Assembly: GCF_963676735.1 (NCBI RefSeq)
Contig: NZ_OY781464.1
Location: 777,001-841,000 of the forward strand
Length of the DNA stretch: 64,000 nucleotides
Direction of reading: 5' to 3'
Source: an uncultured Draconibacterium sp.
GTDB lineage: Bacteria > Bacteroidota > Bacteroidia > Bacteroidales > Prolixibacteraceae
Shown: piece by piece, positions 12,068-21,185 of the stretch
Layout of the letters: every line of letters starts with the position of its first letter
How positions within the stretch are numbered: position 1 is the stretch's first letter
The notes under the pieces: generated by a model
The model's input: the letters and a program-made list of their open reading frames with translations, nothing else
What the model was told of the DNA's origin: nothing
Database searches by the model: none
Made by a program: the position numbers and the translations under genes

Positions 12068-12775
12068 ATGAAATTCATCCAACGAATTACATTCACTTTT
12101 CTGTGCTGCCTGGTTTTTACTTCTGTATTGGCACAAACAACCCAAACAAACAAGCTCTCTCAACAATTCGATTGGCCTTTGGCCGAGCTGATAACCAACG
12201 AAGAAAAATTACAACTAATTGGCAACCCACAGGTGGTTGAAACAGTGGTTGGCAAAGCAGTACGTTTTAATGGCGAAGGTGACGGCATTATCTTAAACGA
12301 AATGCCCCTCCAAAACTTCACTGCTTTTACTATCGAGCTTCTTATCTATCCAGAAAAAGGAGGCAATTTTGAACAACGTTTTCTGCACATGGGCGAAATA
12401 CGTTCTGATCGGGTGCTGCTTGAATTACGCGCAAAAAATGATTGCTGGTATTTCGATTCATATCTTTCATCCGGCAACAATCAACTCGCCTTAATTGATT
12501 CGAACCTTGTTCACCCCTTAAACGAATGGTATCATGTTGCTTTTGTGGTAAATAACGGACAACTTAGCTCGTATGTTAATGGCATAAAAGAACTTGAAGA
12601 TGAATTGCAACATGGAGCTGTTAATTCCGGAAAAACATCAATTGGAGTTCGCTTAAATCAGGTATCGTGGTTTAAAGGATGTATTTCAAGAATACGCGTA
12701 AGCGGAAAAGCTCTAAAACCCGAACAATTTTTTGAAATAAGCTGTATAAACCTAAAATCAAAACCTAAAAAATAA
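12068..12775 (+). CDS. secreted LamG/concanavalin-like domain protein
   Basis: 235 residues with a cleavable signal peptide (ending SVLAQ, about residue 22). The rest is one LamG-type jelly-roll (about 45-225), recognised from GKAVRFNGEGDGIIL, FTIELLIYP, EWYHVAFVVNNGQLSSYVNG and the final RIRVSGKALKPEQF, the pattern of Laminin_G_3 domains. Such a stand-alone domain more likely binds carbohydrate than cuts it. Its stop overlaps the next gene's start (TAATG at 12773-12777), so it is translationally coupled to the pectate lyase gene and may act with it. No catalytic motif was seen. Confidence 0.8.
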   Translation: MKFIQRITFTFLCCLVFTSVLAQTTQTNKLSQQFDWPLAELITNEEKLQLIGNPQVVETVVGKAVRFNGEGDGIILNEMPLQNFTAFTIELLIYPEKGGNFEQRFLHMGEIRSDRVLLELRAKNDCWYFDSYLSSGNNQLALIDSNLVHPLNEWYHVAFVVNNGQLSSYVNGIKELEDELQHGAVNSGKTSIGVRLNQVSWFKGCISRIRVSGKALKPEQFFEISCINLKSKPKK

Positions 12776-14370
12776 TGAAAACCAAAACGATATTTTTGGC
12801 CTGCATTCTTATCGTTTGTTTTAGCCAACTGCGGTCGCAAACGCAGGATAATGGCTTAAGCAGTACCGTAGAAGAAAGTATGCTCAGAGCTACCCAATAC
12901 ATGCTTGATAGTGTGAGTTATAATGGCGGTTATGTGTGGTATTATTTGCCCGATTTCTCGAGGCAATGGGGCGAAATGGAAGCCTATAAAACAATGATTT
13001 GGCTGCAACATCCCGGTACAATCAGCATGGGACATACATTTTTAGAAGCCTACCATGCCACCGGTAACGAATTTTATTACAGGGCTGCGCAACAAGCTGC
13101 TGCCGCAATAATCTGGGGCCAAAGTCACCGGGGTGGCTGGAATTATATGATTGATTTTGCCGGCGATCGCTCATTAAAAAAATGGTACCGCACAATTGGA
13201 AAAAACGGATGGCGACTGGAAGAGTTTCAACATTACTACGGTAACAGTACTTTTGATGACGATATAACATCAGATGCAGCCCGTTTTTTGCTACGCATGT
13301 ATCTTGAAAAAATGGACCCTGCCTATAAGCCGGCACTCGAGAAAGCAATTGATTTTATTCTGGAAAGTCAATATCCGGCCGGCGGCTGGCCACAGCGATA
13401 CCCCTTAATGAATGAATTTAGTAAAGATGGCCATCCTGATTATACTTCGTTTTACACTTTTAACGACGATGTGATTTGGGAGAATGTTCACTTCTTTATT
13501 CAGTGTTATGAAACCCTGGGGCAGGAGCGTTTTCTTGATCCGATTTTGAGAGGAATGAATTTTTATCTCCTCTCGCAGGATACATGCGGGGCATGGGGAC
13601 AACAGCTAACCATGAATATGCAGGTGGCAGGTGCCAGAACCTACGAACCGGCAGCTTTGTTGCCATCAACAACCTTCGAAAATGCAATGTTACTGCTGAA
13701 GTTTTATGCGTACACCGGCGATAAAAAGTTTATTGATGCCGTTCCGGCAGCTATCGCCTGGCTCGAAAAAACAGAATTACCAAAAGCCCAACAAGAAGGA
13801 GCCAGAACACATCCTGCATTTGTTGATGTAAAAACACAACGGCCAATTTATGTGCACAGGGTAGGAGCAAATGTAAAATATGGACATTATTATACTGATG
13901 AAGATGATTCAAACCTGTTGTCGCATTACTACGGAAAATCGCGAGTTCCCTTGCAAACGTTAAAAGATGAATACAAAAGGCTGGTTAATCTGTCGACAGA
14001 GGAGCTTACCAAAGATTCTCCATTGGCTGTAAATTGTTTTAACCAACCCAATACCACACCCCAGAAATATTATGATCTTAATCGTTTTCGCATCGACATT
14101 GAATTACCCGAATCCGAAATCCGCCGGATTGTTGAATCGCTTGACGACAAAAACCGTTGGTTGCAAAAACATGCCTACATTAGTCACCCATACACCTGCG
14201 ATGGTACAGACAACGAGCAAACCGAAAAATATGCTACAACTCGGGTTGGCGACGAAACCGACACTTCTCCTTTTCCCGACAATAGCGACCAGCTATACAT
14301 TTCCACGCGTTTGTATATCAGAAACATGCATGTTTTAATTAACTATCTGAAAAATACAGAACATCCTTAA
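12775..14370 (+). CDS. pectate lyase, PL10-like
   Basis: 531 residues with a signal peptide (to about residue 22). The (alpha/alpha) toroid motifs of the PL10 pectate lyase family are visible: GGYVWYYLPDFSRQWGE near the start, AIDFILESQYPAGGWPQRYP (about 196-215) and YTFNDDVIWENV (about 228-240). PL10 enzymes cleave polygalacturonate by beta-elimination, giving 4,5-unsaturated products. The middle and C-terminal part (to 531) is longer than the classical catalytic domain (about 330 residues), and the conserved arginine base was not assigned here. The start codon overlaps the stop of the LamG gene. Together with the KdgF-like cupin downstream, this is the main reason to include pectin among the substrates. 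Confidence 0.8.
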   Translation: MKTKTIFLACILIVCFSQLRSQTQDNGLSSTVEESMLRATQYMLDSVSYNGGYVWYYLPDFSRQWGEMEAYKTMIWLQHPGTISMGHTFLEAYHATGNEFYYRAAQQAAAAIIWGQSHRGGWNYMIDFAGDRSLKKWYRTIGKNGWRLEEFQHYYGNSTFDDDITSDAARFLLRMYLEKMDPAYKPALEKAIDFILESQYPAGGWPQRYPLMNEFSKDGHPDYTSFYTFNDDVIWENVHFFIQCYETLGQERFLDPILRGMNFYLLSQDTCGAWGQQLTMNMQVAGARTYEPAALLPSTTFENAMLLLKFYAYTGDKKFIDAVPAAIAWLEKTELPKAQQEGARTHPAFVDVKTQRPIYVHRVGANVKYGHYYTDEDDSNLLSHYYGKSRVPLQTLKDEYKRLVNLSTEELTKDSPLAVNCFNQPNTTPQKYYDLNRFRIDIELPESEIRRIVESLDDKNRWLQKHAYISHPYTCDGTDNEQTEKYATTRVGDETDTSPFPDNSDQLYISTRLYIRNMHVLINYLKNTEHP

Positions 14371-14383
14371 ACCCGTTTTTACA

Positions 14384-15742
14384 ATGAAAAAGTACACACT
14401 TTTAGTTTTAATCAGCTTGGTTTGCTTTTCTGCAAAGGCACAGGAAAATGATAAGGTTGATAATTACATTTCTATTATAAAATCAAACGTATACAAAGAT
14501 TATAAAAACATGTACCGCCCCGGAAGCGGTTCGCTGGTACACCCGTTTTTAACTCCCGGAAGTAACCAATATGCCAATGTGCTATGGGACTGGGATTCGT
14601 GGTTAAGCAATGTGGCCTTACGTCAGATTCTTGCCGATATTGGCTCGCCTGCCGATAAAAGCGAGGCATTGCCATACGAACAAGGTTGTGTTTTAAACTT
14701 TTTGCATTATGGCGATTGGGATGGCTATATTCCTATTGTAATTTGGGAAAATTCGAAACCACGCAATATTGCAACTGAAAATATTTTTGATGTAAACATG
14801 CACAAACCGGTTTTGGCACAACATGCTGCATTAATAACCCAACAAAACAATGGAGATGCAGAATGGATACGCGAAAAGTTTTATCATTTGCAGGCCTTTG
14901 TAAACAACTATAAAGCACACCACCGGCATAAAGCAACAGGTTTGTTTTATTGGCAAAGCGATGTGGCTATTGGTGTTGATAACGACCCATGTACATTTTT
15001 CAGGCCCAAAAAAAGTTCAGGATCAATATATCTTAACTGCCTAATGTATAAAGAACTAAAAGCAATGGTTTACCTGGCCGAGCAGTTAAATTTGTCGGAT
15101 ATCGGAGCCGAATTTAACAACGATGCTATGGCGCTAAAATTCGCGATTCAAGAACATTGCTGGGATGAGCGCGACGGTTTTTATTACAGTGTTGATTTAA
15201 ATTTACGATCGCTTGAAAATAATCCGGACAGTACACTGGGGCAGGTTTTTTTAATCCACAGCGGTTACCCGCGCGATTACGATTGTATTATTCAACGCAT
15301 AGAAGTATGGTCGGGATTTCTGGCCTTATGGGCCGGAGTTGCAACTCCCGAACAGGCAAAAAGAATTGTTAACGAACATTTTAACGACCCTCGCACTTTT
15401 AATTCGCCATCAGGTGTTCGTACCTTATCAAAAATGGAAAAAATGTACAGTTTGCGTGCCAGTGCCAATCCTTCTAATTGGCGCGGGCCAATTTGGGGAA
15501 TATCAAACTACATGGTATTTAAAGGTTTGGTTGACTACGGTTTTGATGCAGAAGCACGGGATCTGGCAACAAAAACAGTTCAGTTGTTTGGACGTGATTT
15601 TGAAAAAAGCGGGGCTTTGCACGAATATTACGAACCCGAAACCGGAGAACCATTGTTAAATAAAGGATTTCAGAACTGGAATTACCTGGTAATTAACATG
15701 ATTGCCTGGCTTGAAGGCCGACCAGTTGTTCAGGAGTTTTAA
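14384..15742 (+). CDS. (alpha/alpha)6-barrel glycoside hydrolase, GH63/GH37/MGH1-like
   Basis: 452 residues, signal peptide to about residue 20 (CFSAKAQ). Motifs of the trehalase/glucosidase-I superfamily are seen: YANVLWDWDSWLSNVAL (about 63-79), SDVAIGVDNDP, NWRGPIWGISNYMVFKGL and FQNWNYLVINMIAWLEG. This clan contains inverting enzymes acting on glucose, mannose or other sugars, so the specificity is open. It lies 13 bp after the pectate lyase gene in an obvious operon and is presumably an exported enzyme acting on a side-chain sugar of the same polysaccharide. It could represent a subfamily with an unreported linkage specificity. Confidence 0.75.
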   Translation: MKKYTLLVLISLVCFSAKAQENDKVDNYISIIKSNVYKDYKNMYRPGSGSLVHPFLTPGSNQYANVLWDWDSWLSNVALRQILADIGSPADKSEALPYEQGCVLNFLHYGDWDGYIPIVIWENSKPRNIATENIFDVNMHKPVLAQHAALITQQNNGDAEWIREKFYHLQAFVNNYKAHHRHKATGLFYWQSDVAIGVDNDPCTFFRPKKSSGSIYLNCLMYKELKAMVYLAEQLNLSDIGAEFNNDAMALKFAIQEHCWDERDGFYYSVDLNLRSLENNPDSTLGQVFLIHSGYPRDYDCIIQRIEVWSGFLALWAGVATPEQAKRIVNEHFNDPRTFNSPSGVRTLSKMEKMYSLRASANPSNWRGPIWGISNYMVFKGLVDYGFDAEARDLATKTVQLFGRDFEKSGALHEYYEPETGEPLLNKGFQNWNYLVINMIAWLEGRPVVQEF

Positions 15743-15785
15743 GAGCCTTGGTAAAAGTAACTGCAATTAATAGATTTTAGTACTG

Positions 15786-17291
15786 ATGAAAAATATAATT
15801 TTTATACTGCTGCTAATCGTGCTAACTGATTTTTATTCAGGCGCACAACCACTGAATGGAGAGCAAGCAAAAACTTTTACAAATCCTGTTTTAGGGGGCG
15901 ATTACCCCGACCCTTCGATTTTACGTGTAGGAACCGACTACTACCTCACGCATTCAACTTTTGAATATTACCCGGGACTTTTGCTTTGGCATTCAACCGA
16001 CCTGTTAAACTGGAAACGAATAGCTCACGCACTGGAAACAAATGTGGGCTCGGTTTGGGCTCCCGACTTAATAAAACATAAGGATACTTATTACATTTAT
16101 TTTCCGGCGGGAGGAACAAATTGGGTAGTAACGGCAAAAAATCCGGCAGGGCCGTGGAGCAAACCAACCGACCTTAAACTGAATGGTTTTATCGATCCAG
16201 GCCATGTGGTTGATGCCGAAGGGAAACGCTACCTTTATCTTTCAAAAGGTTATATTATTAGGCTTTCTGATGATGGTTTGTCAACTGTTGGAGAACCTGT
16301 TTTTAATTATGGTGGATGGCAGTTTCCAAAAGAATGGAGCACCGAGTGCTATTGCCTTGAATCGCCAAAGTCGACTGTTCGAAACGGTTATCATCACATT
16401 ATAGTTGCCGAAGGAGGAACAGCAGGGCCGGCAACCTCACACATGGTGGTTTCCGGACGTTCAAAATCGCCATACGGACCTTTTGAAAATTCGCCGTATA
16501 ACCCAATTGTGCATACCAATAGCCGGGCCGAGCGCTGGTGGAGCCAGGGACATGGAACATTGGTGGACGACGTGGAAGGAAATTGGTGGATGATGTACCA
16601 TGGCTACGAAAAAGGGTTTCATACCCTGGGCAGGCAAACTTTAATGTTGCCCATCGAGTGGACGGATGACGATTGGTTTAGAGTTCCGGATGGGGTGACA
16701 AGTATGGATAAACTACCATGTCCGGCAGGTGACATTTCTGAAGAAAGCAGTGGATTGTCAGATGACTTTTCGGGTGTTAAGCTCGGATTGCAATGGCAGT
16801 TTTTAAAAAAATATGCACCTGAGAGAGTTGCTCTTGAAAATGGAGAACTATTGTTGCGTGCCGCCGGTAATTCGTTTGATGAAAGCTCGCCACTGTTGGT
16901 TAACTCGGGCGACAGAAAATACGAAGTTACTGTGCAGTTTACTCTGGAAGACAACACTAAGGCCGGACTTTGTATGTATTACAATGAAATTGGTAACTCC
17001 CGCATTGAGGCCGATACCGCAAACTTTACCGTTTATGTGCAGCAAAAAGCAAAAATAAGGGTGAAAAATGAAATCGGAAATACCGGATTTTTACGCATTT
17101 TGAATGATGAAAACGAAGTAAGTTTTTATTTTAGTGCCAATGGTAACGAATGGACCCGCGTAGAGCGAACCATTGATGCAACAGGATATAACCACAATGT
17201 TTTTGCTGAATTTTTGAGCTTACGAGCCGGGGTGTATGTATTTGGCGAGGGAGTGGCAAGATTTGATAACTTTAGTTACAACAAACTTTAG
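15786..17291 (+). CDS. GH43 family glycoside hydrolase with C-terminal beta-sandwich
   Basis: 501 residues, signal peptide to about residue 20. GH43 triad seen: base Asp42 in GGDYPDPSILR, pKa-modulating Asp137 in NGFIDPGHVVD, acid Glu192 in CYCLESPKS. The propeller ends near residue 315 (WFRVPDG) and a second beta-sandwich domain follows (DDFSGVKLGLQWQFL to the end), as in GH43 xylosidases and arabinofuranosidases. It is 43 bp after the GH63-like gene in the same operon. The likely role is removal of arabinose or xylose from pectic side chains; exact specificity is unknown. Confidence 0.9.
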   Translation: MKNIIFILLLIVLTDFYSGAQPLNGEQAKTFTNPVLGGDYPDPSILRVGTDYYLTHSTFEYYPGLLLWHSTDLLNWKRIAHALETNVGSVWAPDLIKHKDTYYIYFPAGGTNWVVTAKNPAGPWSKPTDLKLNGFIDPGHVVDAEGKRYLYLSKGYIIRLSDDGLSTVGEPVFNYGGWQFPKEWSTECYCLESPKSTVRNGYHHIIVAEGGTAGPATSHMVVSGRSKSPYGPFENSPYNPIVHTNSRAERWWSQGHGTLVDDVEGNWWMMYHGYEKGFHTLGRQTLMLPIEWTDDDWFRVPDGVTSMDKLPCPAGDISEESSGLSDDFSGVKLGLQWQFLKKYAPERVALENGELLLRAAGNSFDESSPLLVNSGDRKYEVTVQFTLEDNTKAGLCMYYNEIGNSRIEADTANFTVYVQQKAKIRVKNEIGNTGFLRILNDENEVSFYFSANGNEWTRVERTIDATGYNHNVFAEFLSLRAGVYVFGEGVARFDNFSYNKL

Positions 17292-17347
17292 TTTTTTTTG
17301 TAACAGATTGTAGAATCCAGTGTGTATAAACAACTAAAAATAAAAAT

Positions 17348-17677
17348 ATGGCAAGTGAAAATGTGCTGAAAAAGGACAGAGCCTGGGAGGACCTTGGCGA
17401 TGGTGTATCAAGACAAATTATGGGTTACGACAACCAGATTATGATGGTAAAAGTTAAGTTTGAAAAAGGTGCGGTAGGAACAGAACATACCCATTTTCAT
17501 ACGCAAACAACTTATTGTGTTAGTGGTAAATTTGAATTTACCATGGAGGGTAAAAAAGTAATTGTTGAACCCGGAGATGGTTTGTATGTGCCGCCAAATA
17601 TGTTGCACGGTGCCCTGTGTTTAGAACCCGGAGAGCTTATTGATGTTTTTAGTCCGGTTCGTGAAGATTTTTTGTAA
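17348..17677 (+). CDS. kdgF: KdgF-like cupin (unsaturated uronate linearisation)
   Basis: 109 residues, no signal peptide, a single cupin barrel. Metal-ligand pattern EHTHFHTQTTYCVSGKFEF (His about 41 and 43, Gln/His nearby) and GDGLYVPPNMLHGA with the last histidine. The length, the N-terminal ligand motif and the ending VFSPVREDFL are those of KdgF, which opens 4,5-unsaturated galacturonate released by pectate lyases to the linear ketone. It follows the pectate lyase and GH43 genes, which fits. The symbol is a family-level assignment; another small cupin function cannot be excluded. Confidence 0.75.
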   Translation: MASENVLKKDRAWEDLGDGVSRQIMGYDNQIMMVKVKFEKGAVGTEHTHFHTQTTYCVSGKFEFTMEGKKVIVEPGDGLYVPPNMLHGALCLEPGELIDVFSPVREDFL

Positions 17678-17700
17678 ATAAAAAAAACATCAGAAAAAAA

Positions 17701-17740
17701 AACAGCGCAGCCAGAATATAAAATTCACGGTTGCGCTGTT
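17701..17740. terminator. bidirectional terminator between cupin and GH31 genes
   Basis: Stem AACAGCGCA (17701-17709) with TGCGCTGTT (17732-17740), preceded by A-rich and followed by T9-rich sequence, so it can work for both converging genes. Confidence 0.85.
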
Positions 17741-17767
17741 TTTTTTTTGATTCATAAATTTACTGTT

Positions 17768-20605
17768 TTACCAGCTTACCATTATTTCTTCTCCATTGTA
17801 GTTTACTGTTTTTACCTGTTTTGTTTGTTTTAGCAAAGCCACCGGGTTTTCAGGCGATACTTTAATAATTCTGAAAACACGGCTTTCTGTCATCTCCGGG
17901 TAAGAACCTTCCCGTTTCCCAATTTTCAGGGTATTATCCTTTTCAGAGTAGGAAAAATTAATGGTGCAAAATTCGCCACTTTCGTAGGCATAGGTGGTTC
18001 CTTCATCTTCGTACATTTTAAACGATGCATCTTTCCCGGAGTACACGTAAATGTCAATTGGGGCATCTTTTTTCTGGTCAGTGTACTGAATTTCCGGGCC
18101 AACCGGAATTATCGATCCTTCGCGCACAAACAGCGGCATTCGCTCGTAAGGAGCTTTAACATCCAACTGCTGACCGCCCTCAACAAAAGCACCGCTGTAA
18201 AGGTTGTACCATCCTGTGTTTTTCGGAAAATAAACAGCTCGCTTGGTAGCCTTGTATTTGTAAACGGGGCAAACCAGTAGCGATGGTCCAAACATAAACT
18301 GGTCGCCAATATTCAGCACCGCGGGGTCGCTGGCAAAGTCCATTGCCAGGCCACGCATAAGGGTATAATCATCGTGATAAACGGCCCCGGTTAAGCTGTA
18401 AATGTATGGCATTAGCCGGTAGCGTAACTTATTATAGTACAGCATCGATTGGTAGGCCGGATGATTTTCGGGGGCAATGTTGTAAATCTCGCGGTACGGA
18501 AACTGACCATGAACCCTAAACAGTGGTGCAAAGGCGCCAAACTGGTACCAGCGGGTATTTAATTCGCGCCATTCAGCCATTTCTTCACTTCCTTCAGTAG
18601 CCCGTTCAAATTTCTTCTGCACACAAAAGCCACCAATATCCATGGTCCAGTAGGGTAAGCCCGACATGGAGAAATTTATTCCCGCCGAAATTTGTGCTTT
18701 CATATCTTCCCAGGTCGTTCCAATATCGCCACTCCAGGTAGTTGTTCCATAGCGTTGCATGCCTGCAAACCCCGATCGGGTGAGAATAAACACCCGGTCT
18801 TTTGGATTTTTTTCGCGCTGTCCTTCGTAAATCCCTTTGGCATTCATTAAGGCAAATGCATTAAAATATTGGGTTGATGATCCTAAAGCTGTGGGGTTCA
18901 TCAGCTTTTTACGGTACTCAATACTTGCATTCGAAAGAATATCGGGTTCGGTAGCATCCAACCACCAGGCATCAATACCCATTTCGTATAAATGTTCATC
19001 AATCTGTTCCCAAAAAAGCTGGCGGGCATCTGCGTTGTAGGCATCGTAAAACGAACCAATGTAGCCCGGGTAAATCCAGTCGCGAATACTATCGTTTATC
19101 GCTTGTTTATACATCCATCCGTTTTTGTCAAACTCGTTGTAGTGTTCGGTGCCCAGGTAAAATTTTGGCCATACCGAAATTAATAGGCGGGCATTGTTTT
19201 CGTGCACCATGTCTACCATCCCCTGGGCATCGGGGAAACGTTTTTTGTCAAATTCGTGACTTCCCCATTGGTCAACCTCCCAGTACGACCAGTCCTGTAC
19301 AATGTTATCAATCGGAATTTTTCTTTTTCTGAATTCTTTTAATGTGCTTTCCAGCTCGTTCTGTGTTTTATAGCGCTCGCGACTTTGCCAAAAACCCATT
19401 GCCCATTTGGGCATCACTTGTGCTTTACCGGTTAGCGAGCGGTAGTGGCCAATTACTTCGTCTATGTTGTTTCCTTTCATAAAATAGTAATCAATCTGGT
19501 CGCCCATTTCCGAGTAAAACGAAATATCATCCTGCAACTCGGGTGCAACAGGCGATAAGGCTTTCAGGCCAATGTACGAAACACCACCATCCGGAATCCA
19601 ATCGAGTTTTAGGTGGTATTTTTCTCCGGCTTTCATATCGTACTGAAATTTTGCTACCGAAGGATTCCATGCAGTTCGCCATTTGCTGGCCATTAGTTTG
19701 CCGTTTATCCATATTTTTGTGTAACCGGCGTAGTACAATAAAAACCTGAATTGGCCACTTTCCTCGGGTTCTATTTCTCCTTCCCAAACAATTTGAGCCT
19801 GATTAAAATCGAAGCCCTCGGGGAATTTTGTAATCGTTTCCAGGTTTTCGTAATCAATAGTAGCCTCTTTTCGGGTGGTAAACACGTGGTTTTCTTCCGT
19901 ATTGTCAATGTAGGTTGCGGTTAATCCGCCTTCGTTGCCATTTGCATCGTAAAGTTTAAACTGATTAATTTGTTCGTAAGGCCGCGGATCGCCAAAACGC
20001 GACAGTGAATAATTGTCCCAAAGCAAGCCATAGTTTTTGGTGGATACTATAAAAGGCACCGATACTTTGGTGTTGTACTGAAACAGTTCTTCGTTTTTTC
20101 CTTTGTAATTCATCTCGTCGGCCTGGTGCTGCCCCAAACCGTAAAGCGCCTCGTCTGCTGCCGTTTCAAATATTTGCCGCGTTGCGTAAGCTTTTTCTCC
20201 ATCAACCTCAACAGGTACCAATTGCTTGCCACCATTCTCTTTTTCTTGCAAAAGAAGCTCTTTGTTTTCGTCTAAAAACTGAACTTCTCCGGTTTGTATT
20301 GAAACTTTTACCGTGGTTTTTGCAGTAGAAATCAGTAACTGGTCGCCGTCTTCTTCAACCTGAAAAGGAACCGTGTTTTGGTGGGGTAGAACAATTAAAC
20401 TTGCTTGGGTACTAAAACCTTTTGTGGCGCTTGCCGATACTTTGATTATTTCGTCGTGTACCGGGACAATTTTTACGGTTTGGGCTTGTTGGTCGGTTTT
20501 CTGTTTTGGGTAAATGATTACGCCTTCCGATGTTTGCTCCCAATTTTTTTGCGAGCACGAAAGCATTAAAATGCCCATTATAAAAACGAAAATGAAACTT
20601 TTCAT
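17768..20605 (-). CDS. GH31 family lipoprotein with PA14 insert (alpha-xylosidase-like)
   Basis: 945 residues. Lipobox MLSC gives lipidated Cys17, so it is anchored in a membrane, possibly surface-exposed. N-terminal galactose-mutarotase-like domain, a PA14 module inserted at about 258-345 (IVWEGEIEPEESGQFRFLL, TKIWINGKL), then the GH31 barrel: nucleophile Asp550 in WWLDATEPD and acid/base Asp627 in WSGDIGTTWEDM. GH31 proteins with an inserted PA14 module include the alpha-xylosidases of xyloglucan loci, which trim the non-reducing end. In an arabinan/pectin-like locus, alpha-xylose from xylogalacturonan or co-occurring xyloglucan is a possible substrate, but alpha-glucosidase or alpha-galactosidase activity is also possible. 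It is convergent with the main operon and carries its own promoter. Confidence 0.93.
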   Translation of the reverse strand: MKSFIFVFIMGILMLSCSQKNWEQTSEGVIIYPKQKTDQQAQTVKIVPVHDEIIKVSASATKGFSTQASLIVLPHQNTVPFQVEEDGDQLLISTAKTTVKVSIQTGEVQFLDENKELLLQEKENGGKQLVPVEVDGEKAYATRQIFETAADEALYGLGQHQADEMNYKGKNEELFQYNTKVSVPFIVSTKNYGLLWDNYSLSRFGDPRPYEQINQFKLYDANGNEGGLTATYIDNTEENHVFTTRKEATIDYENLETITKFPEGFDFNQAQIVWEGEIEPEESGQFRFLLYYAGYTKIWINGKLMASKWRTAWNPSVAKFQYDMKAGEKYHLKLDWIPDGGVSYIGLKALSPVAPELQDDISFYSEMGDQIDYYFMKGNNIDEVIGHYRSLTGKAQVMPKWAMGFWQSRERYKTQNELESTLKEFRKRKIPIDNIVQDWSYWEVDQWGSHEFDKKRFPDAQGMVDMVHENNARLLISVWPKFYLGTEHYNEFDKNGWMYKQAINDSIRDWIYPGYIGSFYDAYNADARQLFWEQIDEHLYEMGIDAWWLDATEPDILSNASIEYRKKLMNPTALGSSTQYFNAFALMNAKGIYEGQREKNPKDRVFILTRSGFAGMQRYGTTTWSGDIGTTWEDMKAQISAGINFSMSGLPYWTMDIGGFCVQKKFERATEGSEEMAEWRELNTRWYQFGAFAPLFRVHGQFPYREIYNIAPENHPAYQSMLYYNKLRYRLMPYIYSLTGAVYHDDYTLMRGLAMDFASDPAVLNIGDQFMFGPSLLVCPVYKYKATKRAVYFPKNTGWYNLYSGAFVEGGQQLDVKAPYERMPLFVREGSIIPVGPEIQYTDQKKDAPIDIYVYSGKDASFKMYEDEGTTYAYESGEFCTINFSYSEKDNTLKIGKREGSYPEMTESRVFRIIKVSPENPVALLKQTKQVKTVNYNGEEIMVSW

Positions 20606-21185
20606 GTTACCTGAAATTTTTTTAGTTCGAATTCTAAATTATTTAGTAGTGTATATTTATGCTTCTTGTATAAAGTACAATAAAAGTGTAAATATAATTA
20701 ATTAAAGAATATGCTACGCTAAAGTGCACGTAAAATGAAGAATTGCCGCCTGCTTGTTTTCAGCCGTTTAAATGCTAAAAATTTTTAATCAAATGAGAAT
20801 AAGCTGCGGGTTTTAGCTATCTTCGTTAGCGTTAGGTTTAACAGGTATCAGTGTTACAAAAAATGCAAACTGACCAGCGAAAAAACACCTGCCACCATAT
20901 TAAAAGAAACCAATTATGAAACGAGCATGGTCTAAAGAACACAAAAGGACATAAATAAATTAATCATGCCAGTTACACGGGTATCGACCAGCAATTTTTA
21001 AACAGACGTTATATATGTTTGGAATAAAGGCTATTATCATCAATTATTTTTAACACTAGCTATAAGTTGAACTATTTTCAATAAAACCAATAATAAAACG
21101 AGTAGATTAAAAAGTCTCTGAATACTTAGGAGAATGATTATGCGAGATACAGGGGTGACCAATAGAAATGAACAATTATAGACAC
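20606..21185. other. non-coding gap between divergent GH31 and serine hydrolase genes, with imperfect direct repeat
   Basis: About 580 bp without a credible gene. Two related stretches of about 85 bp, 20908-20995 and 21084-21170, share ACCAATwATrAAACGAG near the start and ATGc-GAnaTACAsGGGTrnnGACCA-like sequence near the end. They look like a diverged duplication. Only very short frames (11-14 codons) are present, so no coding call is made. The gap must hold promoters for both genes. Confidence 0.4.
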
